A DNA stretch of 52,467 bases, from positions 1-52,467 of the forward strand of contig DAOMOP010000006.1 in NCBI GenBank assembly GCA_035444405.1, read 5' to 3'. Numbering within the stretch: position 1 is the stretch's first letter; every line of letters begins with the position of its first letter. The notes beneath the pieces were generated by a model. It had not been told where the DNA came from, did no database searches, and was given only the letters and a program-made list of their open reading frames with translations. The DNA is from DAOMOP01 sp035444405 (GTDB lineage: Bacteria; Pseudomonadota; Gammaproteobacteria; Burkholderiales; Rhodocyclaceae). The position numbers and the translations under genes are program-made. Shown piece after piece: positions 1 to 10,099 of the stretch.

Positions 1-1885
<1,885 letters not shown>

Positions 1886-2048
1886 GACGGACCTCTCAGT
1901 TCTCTCAGAGCCGCTCGTGGCGGCGGATCTATGTAAGTGTATGTCGCCGAATGGGCTGCGTGGCGGATCCGGCACGCGGCTGCGACCTTGTGCCAGGCCG
2001 CGTGCAACACAGGCCTCGTCACATCCCGTTGCCGCGGGCGACGACCGC

Positions 2049-2079
2049 GCCACTCGCAACGGCGTGCGTTGCGAGTGGC
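2049..2079. repeat. Perfect 12-bp inverted repeat in the scpA leader
   Basis: GCCACTCGCAAC at 2049-2060 and its exact reverse complement at 2068-2079 flank a 7-base loop. It sits about 160 bases upstream of the scpA start, within the predicted roughly 300-base scpA leader, and has no T-run on either side, so it does not look like an intrinsic terminator. It could be an mRNA hairpin or a protein site. Confidence 0.6.
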
Positions 2080-2169
2080 CGTCGACGCTCCGTTGCACGG
2101 CGCCACCCTCTCCCCTCGCTTGTGACATTCGGGCCAGAGGCCTTCCTGTCTGGCGGCGCGCTCCGGAAG

Positions 2170-2197
2170 TTGACTTGAGGCACGCGGAGAATAATAC
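2170..2197 (+). promoter_or_regulatory. Predicted sigma-70 promoter of the gntR-type gene
   Basis: TTGACT at 2170-2175 and TAATAC at 2192-2197 with a 16-base spacer. The start of transcription would fall inside the palindrome at 2201-2216, so a bound repressor would block it. Confidence 0.6.
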
Positions 2198-2220
2198 TTT
2201 ATCCATAATTATGGATGCAA
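2191..2220 (-). promoter_or_regulatory. Predicted divergent promoter of scpA
   Basis: Read on the minus strand: TTGCAT (complement of 2215-2220), an 18-base spacer, and TATTAT (complement of 2191-2196). The palindrome at 2201-2216 lies in the spacer. The implied leader of scpA is about 300 bases. Confidence 0.45.
2201..2216. promoter_or_regulatory. Palindromic operator, likely for the adjacent GntR/FCD regulator
   Basis: ATCCATAATTATGGAT is a perfect 16-bp palindrome, an AT-rich island in GC-rich surroundings. It overlaps both divergent promoters. GntR/FCD proteins bind short palindromes of this kind; assignment to the neighbouring regulator is inferred from position. Confidence 0.65.
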
Positions 2221-2281
2221 CTCGTCGTTGCACTCGATGGCGCATCCGCCGAACTCGCACCTCATCGACCACGCTGAGCCC

Positions 2282-2953
2282 ATGACCTCTTCACGCATCG
2301 CGCCGCTCGCCCTCTATCAGGAAGTCGCCGAACGGCTGCGCCAGCGCATTTTCTCGCACGAATTGAAGCCCGGCACCTGGGTCGACGAGCAGGCGCTTGC
2401 CGAGCAGTACGGCATCTCGCGCACCCCGCTGCGCGAGGCGTTGAAGGTGCTCGCGTCCGAGGGGCTGGTGACGCTCAAGCCGCGCCGCGGCTGCTACGTG
2501 ACCGAGATCTCGGAGCGCGACCTCGACGAGATCTTCACGGTCATGGCGCTGCTCGAAGGTCAGTGCGCACGCAGCGCGGCCGAAAAGGCCGATGCCGCGG
2601 CGCTCGACGAGTTGCAGCGCATCCACGCACGACTGGAGGCGGCGGCGGGCGCCAACGACATCAACGGCTTCTTCGAGGCCAACCAGGCCTTTCACCGCAG
2701 CGTCCAGCGCATCGCCGACAATCACTGGCTGCAACACGTCATCGAGGACTTGCGCAAGGTCATCAAGCTGTCACGCCATCACTCGCTGTTCGGCGAGGGC
2801 CGGCTGGAGCAATCACTGGCCGAGCACCGCACCATCCTCGCGGCGCTTCTCGCGCGCGATCCGGACCGCTCCGAGCAGTCCATGCGCAACCACATCGACA
2901 GCGGACGGGCCGCCCTCGCGCGCATCGCGCGTTCGCGCAACAAGGTCGCCTGA
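2282..2953 (+). CDS. GntR-family transcriptional regulator with FCD domain
   Basis: Cytoplasmic DNA-binding regulator of 223 residues. The N-terminal winged helix (about residues 9-75) includes LAEQYGISRTPLREALKVLA as recognition region. The C-terminal helical FCD ligand domain (about 80-205) carries the histidines that usually hold a metal in this family (NQAFHRSV, LAEHRTI, MRNHI). An in-frame ATG at 2228 would add 18 residues, but neither start has a strong ribosome site; 2282 is preferred because the family starts just before the winged helix. It is divergent from scpA across a shared palindrome, so control of scpA and of itself is the natural inference. The effector is unknown; an acyl-CoA or organic acid would fit. 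Confidence 0.92.
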   Translation: MTSSRIAPLALYQEVAERLRQRIFSHELKPGTWVDEQALAEQYGISRTPLREALKVLASEGLVTLKPRRGCYVTEISERDLDEIFTVMALLEGQCARSAAEKADAAALDELQRIHARLEAAAGANDINGFFEANQAFHRSVQRIADNHWLQHVIEDLRKVIKLSRHHSLFGEGRLEQSLAEHRTILAALLARDPDRSEQSMRNHIDSGRAALARIARSRNKVA

Positions 2954-3317
2954 AGGGCTCGCAGCGACCCACTTCACGACCGACGGCGGCGTTGCGACGC
3001 TGACCCTCTCGAACCCGACCAAGCTCAACGCCATCGATGCGGCGATGCGGGTCAGTCTGCGCACGGCGATGCAGCACATCGCGGCCGACCCGACGCTGCG
3101 TTGCGTGATCGTGCGCTGCGACCGCGACAAGGCCTTCGCCGCCGGCGCGCCGAGCGTCGCGCGCGCACACAAGCAGTGGGCCCGCCGCGTCGGCCGTGGC
3201 GACCCGCTGACCGACGCGGAAAAGCGTGCCGCCTTCGCCTTCCTCGAGACCGACGATTACGCCGAAGGCATGGCCGCCTTCCTCGAGAAGCGCGCGCCCC
3301 GTTTCAGCGGACGCTGA
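2952..3317 (+). pseudogene. Enoyl-CoA hydratase/isomerase family remnant with the catalytic core deleted
   Basis: The reading frame right after the gntR stop codon reads as the first ~50 residues of a crotonase-fold enzyme (GVATLTLSNPTKLNAIDAAM, then CVIVRCDRDKAFAAGA) and passes, without a frame break, into the last ~60 residues (SVARAHKQWARR, ETDDYAEGMAAFLEKRAPRF). About 140 middle residues, including the second oxyanion-hole segment and the catalytic acid region, are missing, and no ATG, GTG or TTG is visible at the expected start. About 120 residues remain of a usual ~260. It cannot be an active hydratase. It lies downstream of the regulator in the same direction, suggesting a former operon. 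Confidence 0.82.
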
Positions 3318-3336
3318 CCGGCGGGCGCACCATCGT

Positions 3337-3930
3337 TCACTCGTCGCCGGATGCCGGGCGCTCCGCCTCCTCGAGCACTTCGGCGAAGACATCGTCCATA
3401 GAAAGCGCGAGCTCGACACTCGCGAGCTGCAGCACGTCGTTGCGCTCGAAAGGATGCAGCACCCACAGCCCGTCTACCCCCTTGCGATAGACGTCGGCCG
3501 TACGGTGCCCGACGTCGATCAGCACGTATTCCTTCAGGCTCGCCAGCGCGCGATAGGCGGTGAACTTGGCACCGCGGTCGAAGCCTTCGGTGCCCGGCGA
3601 CAGCACCTCGACCACCAGCACCGGCTCACGCTTTTCCTGCGCGCTGGCGTGGTCCCCGGCGCTGCAGGTGACCATCACGTCGGGGTAGAAATAGCAGTTC
3701 GCAGCCGCCACGGCGAGGCGCATGTCGCTCATGTAGGTGCGGCATGGCGAGCCCTTCAGGTGCTGCCTCAAGGCCATGTAGAGATTTCCAGCCACCGTCA
3801 CGTGCGCATCACCCGCTCCCGCCATCGCGAACACCTCGCCATCGACGAACTCGTGCCGCTGCGGCTGTCCGGCCTCCCAGGCCAGATACTCGGCCGCGCT
3901 CAGGCGCGACGCCTTCAGTGCGTATCCCAT
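3337..3930 (-). CDS. Uma2-family (DUF820) protein, PD-(D/E)XK nuclease fold
   Basis: A 197-residue protein of the Uma2 family, common in cyanobacteria and scattered in proteobacteria, with a restriction-endonuclease-like fold. The start reads MGYALKASRLSAAEYLAWE, followed by RHEFVDGEVFAMAG. Candidate active-site residues are the Asp of YPDVMV (about residue 84), the Glu of VVEVLSPGT (about 106), and the Lys of RGAKFTAYR. The real target is not known for this family. It stands alone, convergent with the decayed hydratase. No toxin or antitoxin partner is seen beside it. Confidence 0.85.
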   Translation of the reverse strand: MGYALKASRLSAAEYLAWEAGQPQRHEFVDGEVFAMAGAGDAHVTVAGNLYMALRQHLKGSPCRTYMSDMRLAVAAANCYFYPDVMVTCSAGDHASAQEKREPVLVVEVLSPGTEGFDRGAKFTAYRALASLKEYVLIDVGHRTADVYRKGVDGLWVLHPFERNDVLQLASVELALSMDDVFAEVLEEAERPASGDE

Positions 3931-4085
3931 GACAACCCTCCTGCCGGCTCATTGCGAACGGCTGCATCACCGGCATTCTGGCATGTTTCGCGGCCACGCT
4001 CATCCCCTCGCGCGATCCCTCGATTCGCGAGTCGCGTCGGCGCGCGCCGCCCGGGGACACGCCCACCCTGCCGGTCGCGGCGGCA

Positions 4086-5555
4086 CTAGCGCCCCGCCAC
4101 GAGGCCGTCAACGAAGCGGCGGTCCAGGGCGTCCTCGAGAGTATCCGCAAGCCGGTTCAGGTCCGCCTCGCGCCGCGCCGCGAGATCGATCTCGACGACG
4201 TCGCCGGCACCGGCCCACGCGAGCACCGCGGCGAGCGCCTGCGGTGCATCGAGGATGCCGTGAACGTAGGTGCCGAGTACCTGGCCGTCGGCCGATCGCG
4301 CGCCTTCGGGACGCCCGTCGGCGAGCTCGACCAGCGGTCGCGCGAGCCCGGCGCCGTCGCTCACCCCCATGTGGATCTCGTAGCCGCGCACTTCGGCCCC
4401 GCCACCGTCGAGCAGCAGTTGCCCGCTGACGTTGTCGAGGCGCTTGTCGGGGGCGAGCGTGGTGTCGATGTCGAGCCAGCCGAAGCCGGCGCTGCTGCCG
4501 GCCGCCCCCTCCAGTCCGAGCGGATCGTGCAGGCGGCGGCCCAGCATCTGGAAGCCGCCGCAGATGCCGAGCACTTTGCCGCCGTAGCGCAGGTGGCGCT
4601 CGAGCGCAGCCTGCCAGCCGTGCGCACGCAGCCACGCGAGGTCGGCCTGCACGCTCTTCGAGCCGGGCAGCACGACCAGATCGGCTGCCGGCATTGCCTG
4701 TCCGGGCCCGACCCAGGCGAAATCGACCTGCGGATGCAGGCGCAGCGCGTCCAGATCGGTATGGTTCGAGATGCGCGGATAGGCCGGCGCGACCACCTTG
4801 AGCCGCGCGTCGCCCTTTTCGGCGCGCGCATCGGCGAGCGCGTCCTCGGCGTCGAGAAACAGCCCATGCAGGTAGGGCAGCACGCCGAGCACCGGCCGGC
4901 CGGTGCGCGCCTCGAGCCAGTCCAGCCCCGGCTCGAGCAGTGCGATGTCACCGCGGAAGCGGTTGATCACGAAGCCCTGCACACGCGCGCGCTCGGACGG
5001 CGACAACAGTTCCAGCGTGCCGACCAGATGCGCGAACACGCCGCCGCGGTCGATGTCGGCGACGAGGATCACCGGCACGTCGGCCGCCTCGGCGAAGCCC
5101 ATGTTGGCGATGTCGCGCTCGCGCAGGTTGATCTCGGCGGGGCTGCCCGCACCTTCGACGAGCACGCAGTCGTAAGCCTCGGTGAGCCGCCCCCACGACT
5201 GCATCACGGCGGCCAGCGCGACGGGCTTGTAGTCGTGGTAGTCGCGCGCGGACAAATGCTTCACCGCCTTGCCGTGGATGATCACCTGCGCGCCGATGTC
5301 GGTCGACGGCTTGAGCAGCACCGGATTGAAGTCGGTGTGCGGAGCAAGCCCTGCTGCGAGCGCCTGCAGCGCCTGCGCACGGCCGATCTCGCCGCCGTCG
5401 GCAGTGACGGCGGAGTTGAGCGCCATGTTCTGCGGCTTGAACGGCGCGACCCGCACACCGCGACGCACGAGCACCCGCGCGAGCCCGGCGACGAGCGTGC
5501 TCTTGCCGGCGTCGGAAGTGGTGCCCTGCACCATCAGGGCGGAGGCTCGTGGCAT
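4086..5555 (-). CDS. cobQ: Cobyric acid synthase (CobQ/CbiP)
   Basis: ATP- and glutamine-dependent amidation of four side chains of (adenosyl)cobyrinic acid a,c-diamide, giving cobyric acid; cytoplasmic. The 489-residue length is normal. An N-terminal dethiobiotin-synthetase-like ATPase domain begins with VQGTTSDAGKSTLVAGLARV (P-loop at about residues 9-20). The C-terminal triad glutamine amidotransferase domain has the nucleophile Cys in LGICGGFQML (about residue 332) and the His in GTYVHGIL (about 431). The gene is divergent from cbiB with 132 bases between them, and no riboswitch is visible in that gap. The next steps of the pathway are encoded by its divergent neighbours. Confidence 0.97.
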   Translation of the reverse strand: MPRASALMVQGTTSDAGKSTLVAGLARVLVRRGVRVAPFKPQNMALNSAVTADGGEIGRAQALQALAAGLAPHTDFNPVLLKPSTDIGAQVIIHGKAVKHLSARDYHDYKPVALAAVMQSWGRLTEAYDCVLVEGAGSPAEINLRERDIANMGFAEAADVPVILVADIDRGGVFAHLVGTLELLSPSERARVQGFVINRFRGDIALLEPGLDWLEARTGRPVLGVLPYLHGLFLDAEDALADARAEKGDARLKVVAPAYPRISNHTDLDALRLHPQVDFAWVGPGQAMPAADLVVLPGSKSVQADLAWLRAHGWQAALERHLRYGGKVLGICGGFQMLGRRLHDPLGLEGAAGSSAGFGWLDIDTTLAPDKRLDNVSGQLLLDGGGAEVRGYEIHMGVSDGAGLARPLVELADGRPEGARSADGQVLGTYVHGILDAPQALAAVLAWAGAGDVVEIDLAARREADLNRLADTLEDALDRRFVDGLVAGR

Positions 5556-5687
5556 CGCGTAGAATCCCGTGACTTCGAAGGCCGGCCATTATCGCCGAAT
5601 CGGCCGCGATGTCGGCCGCCGTATCACCCAGCGAACGCGCCGACGGCGCACGAAGGTCCGCCGTCGCCCTCACCCACCCGCTCCACG

Positions 5688-6614
5688 ATGCTCGAACCGG
5701 TCCTGAAACTCGCCGCCGCCATGCTCGCCGACCGCCTGCTCGGCGAACCCCGCCGTCTGCATCCGCTGGTCGGTTTCGGCCGCTGGGCCGGGTGGCTCGA
5801 AGCTCGGGCGCGACGGCGACTGCCTGCGCGCGCCGGCGGTGTCGTGGCATGGGTGGTGGCGGTCGGACCATGGGTGGGTCTGGCGGTGCTGCTGCGCGGC
5901 ACCCATCCGGTCGCGCACTGGCTCGTCGACGTCGGTCTGCTGTACCTCGCCCTGGGCGCGCGCAGCCTCGCCGAGCACGCCGACGCGGTCGCCACGCCAC
6001 TCGAGGCCGGCGATCTCGACCGCGCCCGCGCGCACGTCGGGCGCATGGTCAGCCGCGAAACGGCCTCGCTCGATGCGACCGGCATCGCCAGGGCGGGCAC
6101 CGAATCGGTGCTCGAGAACGGCAATGACGCGATCTTCGGCGCGCTGTTCTGGTTCTGCCTGCTCGGCGGCCCCGGGGCACTGCTGTTTCGCCTCGCCAAC
6201 ACGCTCGACGCGATGTGGGGCTATCGCACGCCGCGCTTCGTCGACTTCGGCCGCGCGGCCGCACGCATCGACGATGCGATGAACTGGATGCCGGCACGCC
6301 TGACCGCGCTGACGTATGCAGTGCTCGGCAACACGCGCGATGCCCTCGCCTGCTGGCGCGCGCAGGCGCCGCTGTGGGACAGCCCCAACGCCGGCCCGGT
6401 CATGGCTGCCGGTGCCGGCGCGCTCGGCGTCTCGCTGGGCGGCACGGCGCGCTACGGCGGTCACGACGAAGCACGGCCGCAACTGGGCCGCGGCGCGGCG
6501 CCCGAAGCGGCGACCGTGCGCCGGGCAGTGGGACTCGTCGAACGCGGCATGCTGGTGTGGCTCGCCGCGCTCACCATCATCGTCGTCGCGATTGCCGGAG
6601 CCGATCTTGCTTGA
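5688..6614 (+). CDS. cbiB: Adenosylcobinamide-phosphate synthase (CbiB)
   Basis: Inner-membrane enzyme that attaches aminopropanol (phosphate) to cobyric acid. The 308-residue protein starts MLEPVLKLAAAMLADRLLGE and shows family hallmarks: HPLVGFGRWAGWLE, RMVSRETASLD, GTESVLENGNDAIFGALFW, ANTLDAMWGYR, DDAMNWMPARL. Several hydrophobic stretches near residues 50-90, 150-175 and at the C-terminus are membrane segments. The longer in-frame extension upstream is antisense to cobQ and lacks family similarity, so the ATG at 5688 is chosen. Its stop overlaps the TTG start of cobD by 8 bases, indicating translational coupling. Confidence 0.96.
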   Translation: MLEPVLKLAAAMLADRLLGEPRRLHPLVGFGRWAGWLEARARRRLPARAGGVVAWVVAVGPWVGLAVLLRGTHPVAHWLVDVGLLYLALGARSLAEHADAVATPLEAGDLDRARAHVGRMVSRETASLDATGIARAGTESVLENGNDAIFGALFWFCLLGGPGALLFRLANTLDAMWGYRTPRFVDFGRAAARIDDAMNWMPARLTALTYAVLGNTRDALACWRAQAPLWDSPNAGPVMAAGAGALGVSLGGTARYGGHDEARPQLGRGAAPEAATVRRAVGLVERGMLVWLAALTIIVVAIAGADLA

Positions 6615-7590
6615 GCACGGCGGACGGCTGCGCAGCGCCGCGCGGCACTATGGCATTGCCGTCGGCGAATGGCTGGACCTGTCGACCGGCATCAATCCGC
6701 ACGGCTATCCGGTACCCCCCGTTCCGGCCGATGCCTGGCTCCGCCTGCCCGAGGAACACGACGGCCTCGAGGATGCCGCCGCCCGCTACTACGGCACGGA
6801 CACCCTGCTGCCGGTGGCCGGCTCGCAGGCGGCCATCCAGGCCTTGCCCGATCTGATCGCCGGTGAGCGCGTCGGCGTCCTCGCACCGAGCTATGCCGAA
6901 CATGCACACGCGTGGCGAAAGCGCAGTCCGCGCAGCCTGCCGGCGGCCGGCATCGCGGCGGCGCTCGACGCGCTCGACGTCGTCGTGCTCGTCAATCCGA
7001 ACAACCCGACCGGCGCGCGCTTCACGCCAACGCAATTGCTCGACTGGCATCGGCGGCTGGCCTCACGCGGCGGATGGCTGATCGTCGACGAAGCCTTCAT
7101 CGACGCGACACCGGCACACAGCCTCGCCGCGCATGCCGGGTCACCGGGCCTGGTGGTGCTGCGCTCGCTCGGCAAGTTCTTCGGGCTCGCCGGTGCGCGG
7201 CTGGGCTTCGTGCTGGCCGCTCCTGCGCTGTGTCGTGCGCTGGCCGAGCGCCTCGGACCGTGGACGATCGCCGGCCCGGCGCGCCATGCCGCACGCGCCG
7301 CCCTCGCCGACCGCGACTGGCAGGCGTCGATGCGTGCACGGCTGGCGGCCGACGGCGAGCGGCTCGCGACGCTGCTGCGCAGGGCCGGTCTCGGCGAGCC
7401 GTCGGGGACGCCGCTCTTCCAGTGGATCAGGACCGAACACGCCCACGCCGTGCACGACGCGCTCGCACGCCAGGGCGTTCTGGTGCGCCGCTTCGATGAC
7501 CCGCCCAGTCTGCGCTTCGGCCTGCCCGGTACGGAAACGGCATGGGCCCGTCTCGCCGACGCGCTGGCCATGCTCACCCGTCATGGATAG
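6607..7590 (+). CDS. cobD: L-threonine-O-3-phosphate decarboxylase (CobD of Salmonella nomenclature; often called CobC)
   Basis: PLP enzyme of the aminotransferase class I/II fold that makes (R)-1-amino-2-propanol phosphate, the linker used by CbiB. The 327-residue reading starts at a TTG overlapping the cbiB stop, with CGGAG upstream; it begins (M)LEHGGRLRSAARHYGI and continues DLSTGINPHGYP, typical of the family N-terminus. PNNPTGARFTP and VDEAFID mark the PLP pocket, and SLGKFFGLAGARLGF holds the Schiff-base lysine at about residue 190. An upstream in-frame ATG at 6316 would only read through cbiB in another frame and is rejected. The cbiB-cobD pair supplies the aminopropanol arm. Confidence 0.94.
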   Translation: MLEHGGRLRSAARHYGIAVGEWLDLSTGINPHGYPVPPVPADAWLRLPEEHDGLEDAAARYYGTDTLLPVAGSQAAIQALPDLIAGERVGVLAPSYAEHAHAWRKRSPRSLPAAGIAAALDALDVVVLVNPNNPTGARFTPTQLLDWHRRLASRGGWLIVDEAFIDATPAHSLAAHAGSPGLVVLRSLGKFFGLAGARLGFVLAAPALCRALAERLGPWTIAGPARHAARAALADRDWQASMRARLAADGERLATLLRRAGLGEPSGTPLFQWIRTEHAHAVHDALARQGVLVRRFDDPPSLRFGLPGTETAWARLADALAMLTRHG

Positions 7591-7717
7591 CCACCACGGC
7601 CCGAATCCGCGAGAGAATCGACAAGGGCGAAGCCCGCCAGCGGAGCGGCCACGCGGCCCGGCCTCGGCCGTGCCGGGGCGCGCTCTTCCCCGACGACGTG
7701 AAGCGACACTCGAACCG

Positions 7718-8623
7718 ATGAACAATCGTCTCGCCCGCGCGATCATCCCGGCCCTGCTGTGCCTCGGTATTGCCATGCCGGCAGCCGCCGAGCTGACGAT
7801 CCGTGACGACACCGGACGCGAGCTGCGCCTGCCGGGGCCCGCCCGGCGCATCGTCAGCCTCGCACCACACGTCACCGAAATCCTGTATGCCGCCGGTGCC
7901 GGCGCGCGCGTCGTCGGGGCCGTCGCCTACAGCGATTATCCCGAGGCCGCCCGCAGCCTGCCGCAGGTCGGCGGCTACAACAGCGTCGATATGGAAGCGG
8001 TCGCGGCGCTGCAGCCGGATCTGGTGATCGCCTGGCAGAGCGGCAACCGCAGTGCGCATCTGGGCAAGCTCGAGGCGCTGGGGATTCCCGTGTATCTGAA
8101 CGAGGCGCGCAGCCTCGACGACGTCGCGCGCAGCCTCGAGGCCTTCGGCCGGCTGGCGGGCACCGAGACGGCCGCAGCCGAGGCCGCCGCCCGCTTCCGC
8201 GCGCGACGCGACGCGCTCGCCGCGCGATATCGGGACCGCCCTCCGGTGCGCATGTTCTATCAGATCTGGAACCAGCCGCTGATGACGGTGAACGGCGAAC
8301 ACCTGATCTCGGACGTGATGCGTCTGTGCGGCGGCGACAACGTGTTCGCCGGACTGGCCCAACTCGCGCCGAAGATCGGCGTCGAGGCCGTACTTGCCGC
8401 CAACCCCGAGGTCATCGTCGCCAGTGGCATGGGCGATGCCCGTCCCGAGTGGCTGGACCAGTGGAAGCGCTGGCCCGATCTGGCCGCGAACCGCGCCGAC
8501 AATCTCTACTTCATCCCGCCCGATCTGATCCAGCGCCACACGCCGCGCATTGTGGACGGAGCGGAGCGCCTGTGCGCCTTTCTCGAAGAGGCACGCCGCA
8601 AACGCGACGTCCGGGCCCGCTGA
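7718..8623 (+). CDS. btuF: BtuF-like cobalamin (corrinoid) periplasmic binding protein
   Basis: A 301-residue class III solute-binding protein for an ABC importer. The signal peptide is clear: two Arg near the start, a hydrophobic core, and cleavage near AMPAAA-ELT at about residue 23. The mature protein has RIVSLAPHVTEILYAAGAGA, VVGAVAYSDYPEAA, DLVIAW and CGGDNVFAGL, all typical of BtuF-like proteins, with a rigid-helix two-lobe layout. It follows cbiB-cobD after 127 bases in the same direction. Its membrane partners are probably BtuC and BtuD at 26063-27860. Heme or siderophore specificity is possible in this fold, but the context favours corrinoid. Confidence 0.88.
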   Translation: MNNRLARAIIPALLCLGIAMPAAAELTIRDDTGRELRLPGPARRIVSLAPHVTEILYAAGAGARVVGAVAYSDYPEAARSLPQVGGYNSVDMEAVAALQPDLVIAWQSGNRSAHLGKLEALGIPVYLNEARSLDDVARSLEAFGRLAGTETAAAEAAARFRARRDALAARYRDRPPVRMFYQIWNQPLMTVNGEHLISDVMRLCGGDNVFAGLAQLAPKIGVEAVLAANPEVIVASGMGDARPEWLDQWKRWPDLAANRADNLYFIPPDLIQRHTPRIVDGAERLCAFLEEARRKRDVRAR

Positions 8624-8650
8624 CGCTGCGACGGCCCACGCGGGGCCGAT

Positions 8651-9766
8651 TCAGCGCATCGCGGCCCCGGCATCCTGCTGGCAGGCGCGCCAGGCGCGAT
8701 CGAAGATCGACGCGAGGTCGGGCAGCATCGGTGACAGATGGCGCACCGCCGCCTCGCCCTCCTCGACGACCACCTCGTCGGGCAGGATGCCCAGCGCCAG
8801 CAGGCGCTCGGACAGTGACGGATGCGGGTCCTCGCTGCGATCCTCGCCCGAAGCCATCGACAAGCGCAGCGCGTGCTGATGGACGGTGCGGCGGAACCCC
8901 ACCGCCATGCCCAGACCCATGTCCCGGTACGGTCGCATCGGCTGCGACGGCTCGGCGGCATTCTGGGCCAGGATCTGCAACCAGTAGTCCTCGGCGAGAT
9001 AGCGCTCCTTCATCGCCACCTCGACCAGCGTCTCGCCGAGCAATTCGGCACCGACCACCTGCGCGGCGGCGAGATCCGCCTCGAACTCCTCGAGGCGCGC
9101 GAGATAGCGCGCCTGCTCGAGGTAGCCCGACGTCCAGCGCTCGATCGGCTCGGCCAGCAGCGGCACGTCGTCGATGCAGCGATCCATCGTGCGGAACCAC
9201 CACGCCCGCACGTGGCAGCCCCAGGCGGCGAGCCCCTGGCGCTGGCGCACCAGATGCCCGAACTCGTGCGCGAGAATCGCCGGGAACTGGCGATCGGAGA
9301 CGCTGTGGATCAACGGCAGGCCGATCATGAAATGGGTCTGCATCGGGCCGACGAGCCCCCAGCGCGGCCGTTGCAGCACCGCCGCGTTCATGTCGCCGGT
9401 GACCCAGACGGCGTGCACCGCGACACCGCCGAAGCGGGCACCGACCCGATCGATCAGCCGATGCAGCGAGCCGGCCGACCCGCGCTCGAGCGCGATGCCC
9501 TGCGGCCCGCCATCCGGTGCCAGCAGCCAGCGTCCGCACAGGAACGCAACTCCCGCCCCAGCAGCCGCCAGCAGACTCCAGGCGAGGCTCTTGCCGACCT
9601 CCCCTTGCGAGAAGGCCGCAGCCGCCGCCGAAAGGCCGGCCAGCGCGGCAACCGCCATTGCGCTCACGACTGCCGCCAGTGTCAGAAGCCCCACCAGCGC
9701 CTGCACACCCAGCCGACGGGAAAGACGCGCACACACCTCGGAGGTGCAGGAAGAATCACCAGCCAT
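8651..9766 (-). CDS. M48-type zinc metallopeptidase, membrane-anchored
   Basis: A 371-residue predicted inner-membrane protease. Two hydrophobic segments lie at about residues 20-45 and 55-80. The zinc motif HEFGH is at about 167-171, inside FPAILAHEFGHLVRQRQG, and a third-ligand Glu is likely in LEEFEADLAAAQVVG (about 220). The domain layout matches Ste24/HtpX-like peptidases with an extra C-terminal region. The ATG at 9766 is preferred over a TTG five codons upstream because GAGG precedes it and a promoter maps about 30 bases further upstream. It is divergent from rhlE. The substrate is unknown; membrane-protein quality control is the usual role of relatives. Confidence 0.82.
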   Translation of the reverse strand: MAGDSSCTSEVCARLSRRLGVQALVGLLTLAAVVSAMAVAALAGLSAAAAAFSQGEVGKSLAWSLLAAAGAGVAFLCGRWLLAPDGGPQGIALERGSAGSLHRLIDRVGARFGGVAVHAVWVTGDMNAAVLQRPRWGLVGPMQTHFMIGLPLIHSVSDRQFPAILAHEFGHLVRQRQGLAAWGCHVRAWWFRTMDRCIDDVPLLAEPIERWTSGYLEQARYLARLEEFEADLAAAQVVGAELLGETLVEVAMKERYLAEDYWLQILAQNAAEPSQPMRPYRDMGLGMAVGFRRTVHQHALRLSMASGEDRSEDPHPSLSERLLALGILPDEVVVEEGEAAVRHLSPMLPDLASIFDRAWRACQQDAGAAMR

Positions 9767-9802
9767 TGCCGACAACCTCAAATCACCATGCGAGCGTCGG
9801 GG

Positions 9803-9830
9803 ACTATACCCGCATTCCGATATGGAACAA
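9803..9830 (-). promoter_or_regulatory. Predicted sigma-70 promoter of the M48 peptidase gene
   Basis: On the minus strand, TTGTTC (complement of 9825-9830), a 16-base spacer and TATAGT (complement of 9803-9808). It would give a leader of about 30 bases. Confidence 0.6.
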
Positions 9831-9853
9831 ATTGCACGATGGTCGTAATTTCG

Positions 9854-9891
9854 CCGGATTCATCAGCAATTCGCCTGAAATCCGGTTTTTT
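9854..9891 (+). terminator. Plus-strand intrinsic terminator with no obvious upstream gene
   Basis: CCGGATT (9854-9860) pairs with AATCCGG (9879-9885); TCAG and CTGA extend the stem after a small bulge, and six T follow at 9886-9891. The gene to its left is on the other strand, and the predicted rhlE promoter lies to its right. Confidence 0.6.
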
Positions 9892-9935
9892 GGCAAGCCG
9901 ATGAACACACCTTCCAGTTCGGGCCGGAGAGTTCT

Positions 9936-9964
9936 TTGCTGCGTTGCGCCAAAGGCCGTACAAT
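9936..9964 (+). promoter_or_regulatory. Predicted sigma-70 promoter of rhlE
   Basis: TTGCTG at 9936-9941, a 17-base spacer, and TACAAT at 9959-9964. The rhlE leader would be about 130 bases, which is long, as in cold-responsive helicase genes. The rest of the 333-base gap (9767-10099) holds only the M48 promoter and the orphan terminator. Confidence 0.6.
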
Positions 9965-10099
9965 ACCGCGAATTCGCGCGCCCGACCAATCGGCCGCGAT
10001 TCGACCACCCGCAGACCGATCACCCGGTCCACAACCCCGCCCGCCTCGATTGGTGTCTCTCGGCTTGAGCGACAGGCCGTCGCTGGAGCATTCTTCCGC

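Noticed and set aside
2049..2079. Intrinsic terminator between scpA and gntR
   Set aside because: No T-run on either side and both genes point away from it.
6316..6606. An upstream ATG that would lengthen cobD
   Set aside because: The added sequence is out-of-frame cbiB with no similarity; the TTG at 6607 matches the family N-terminus.
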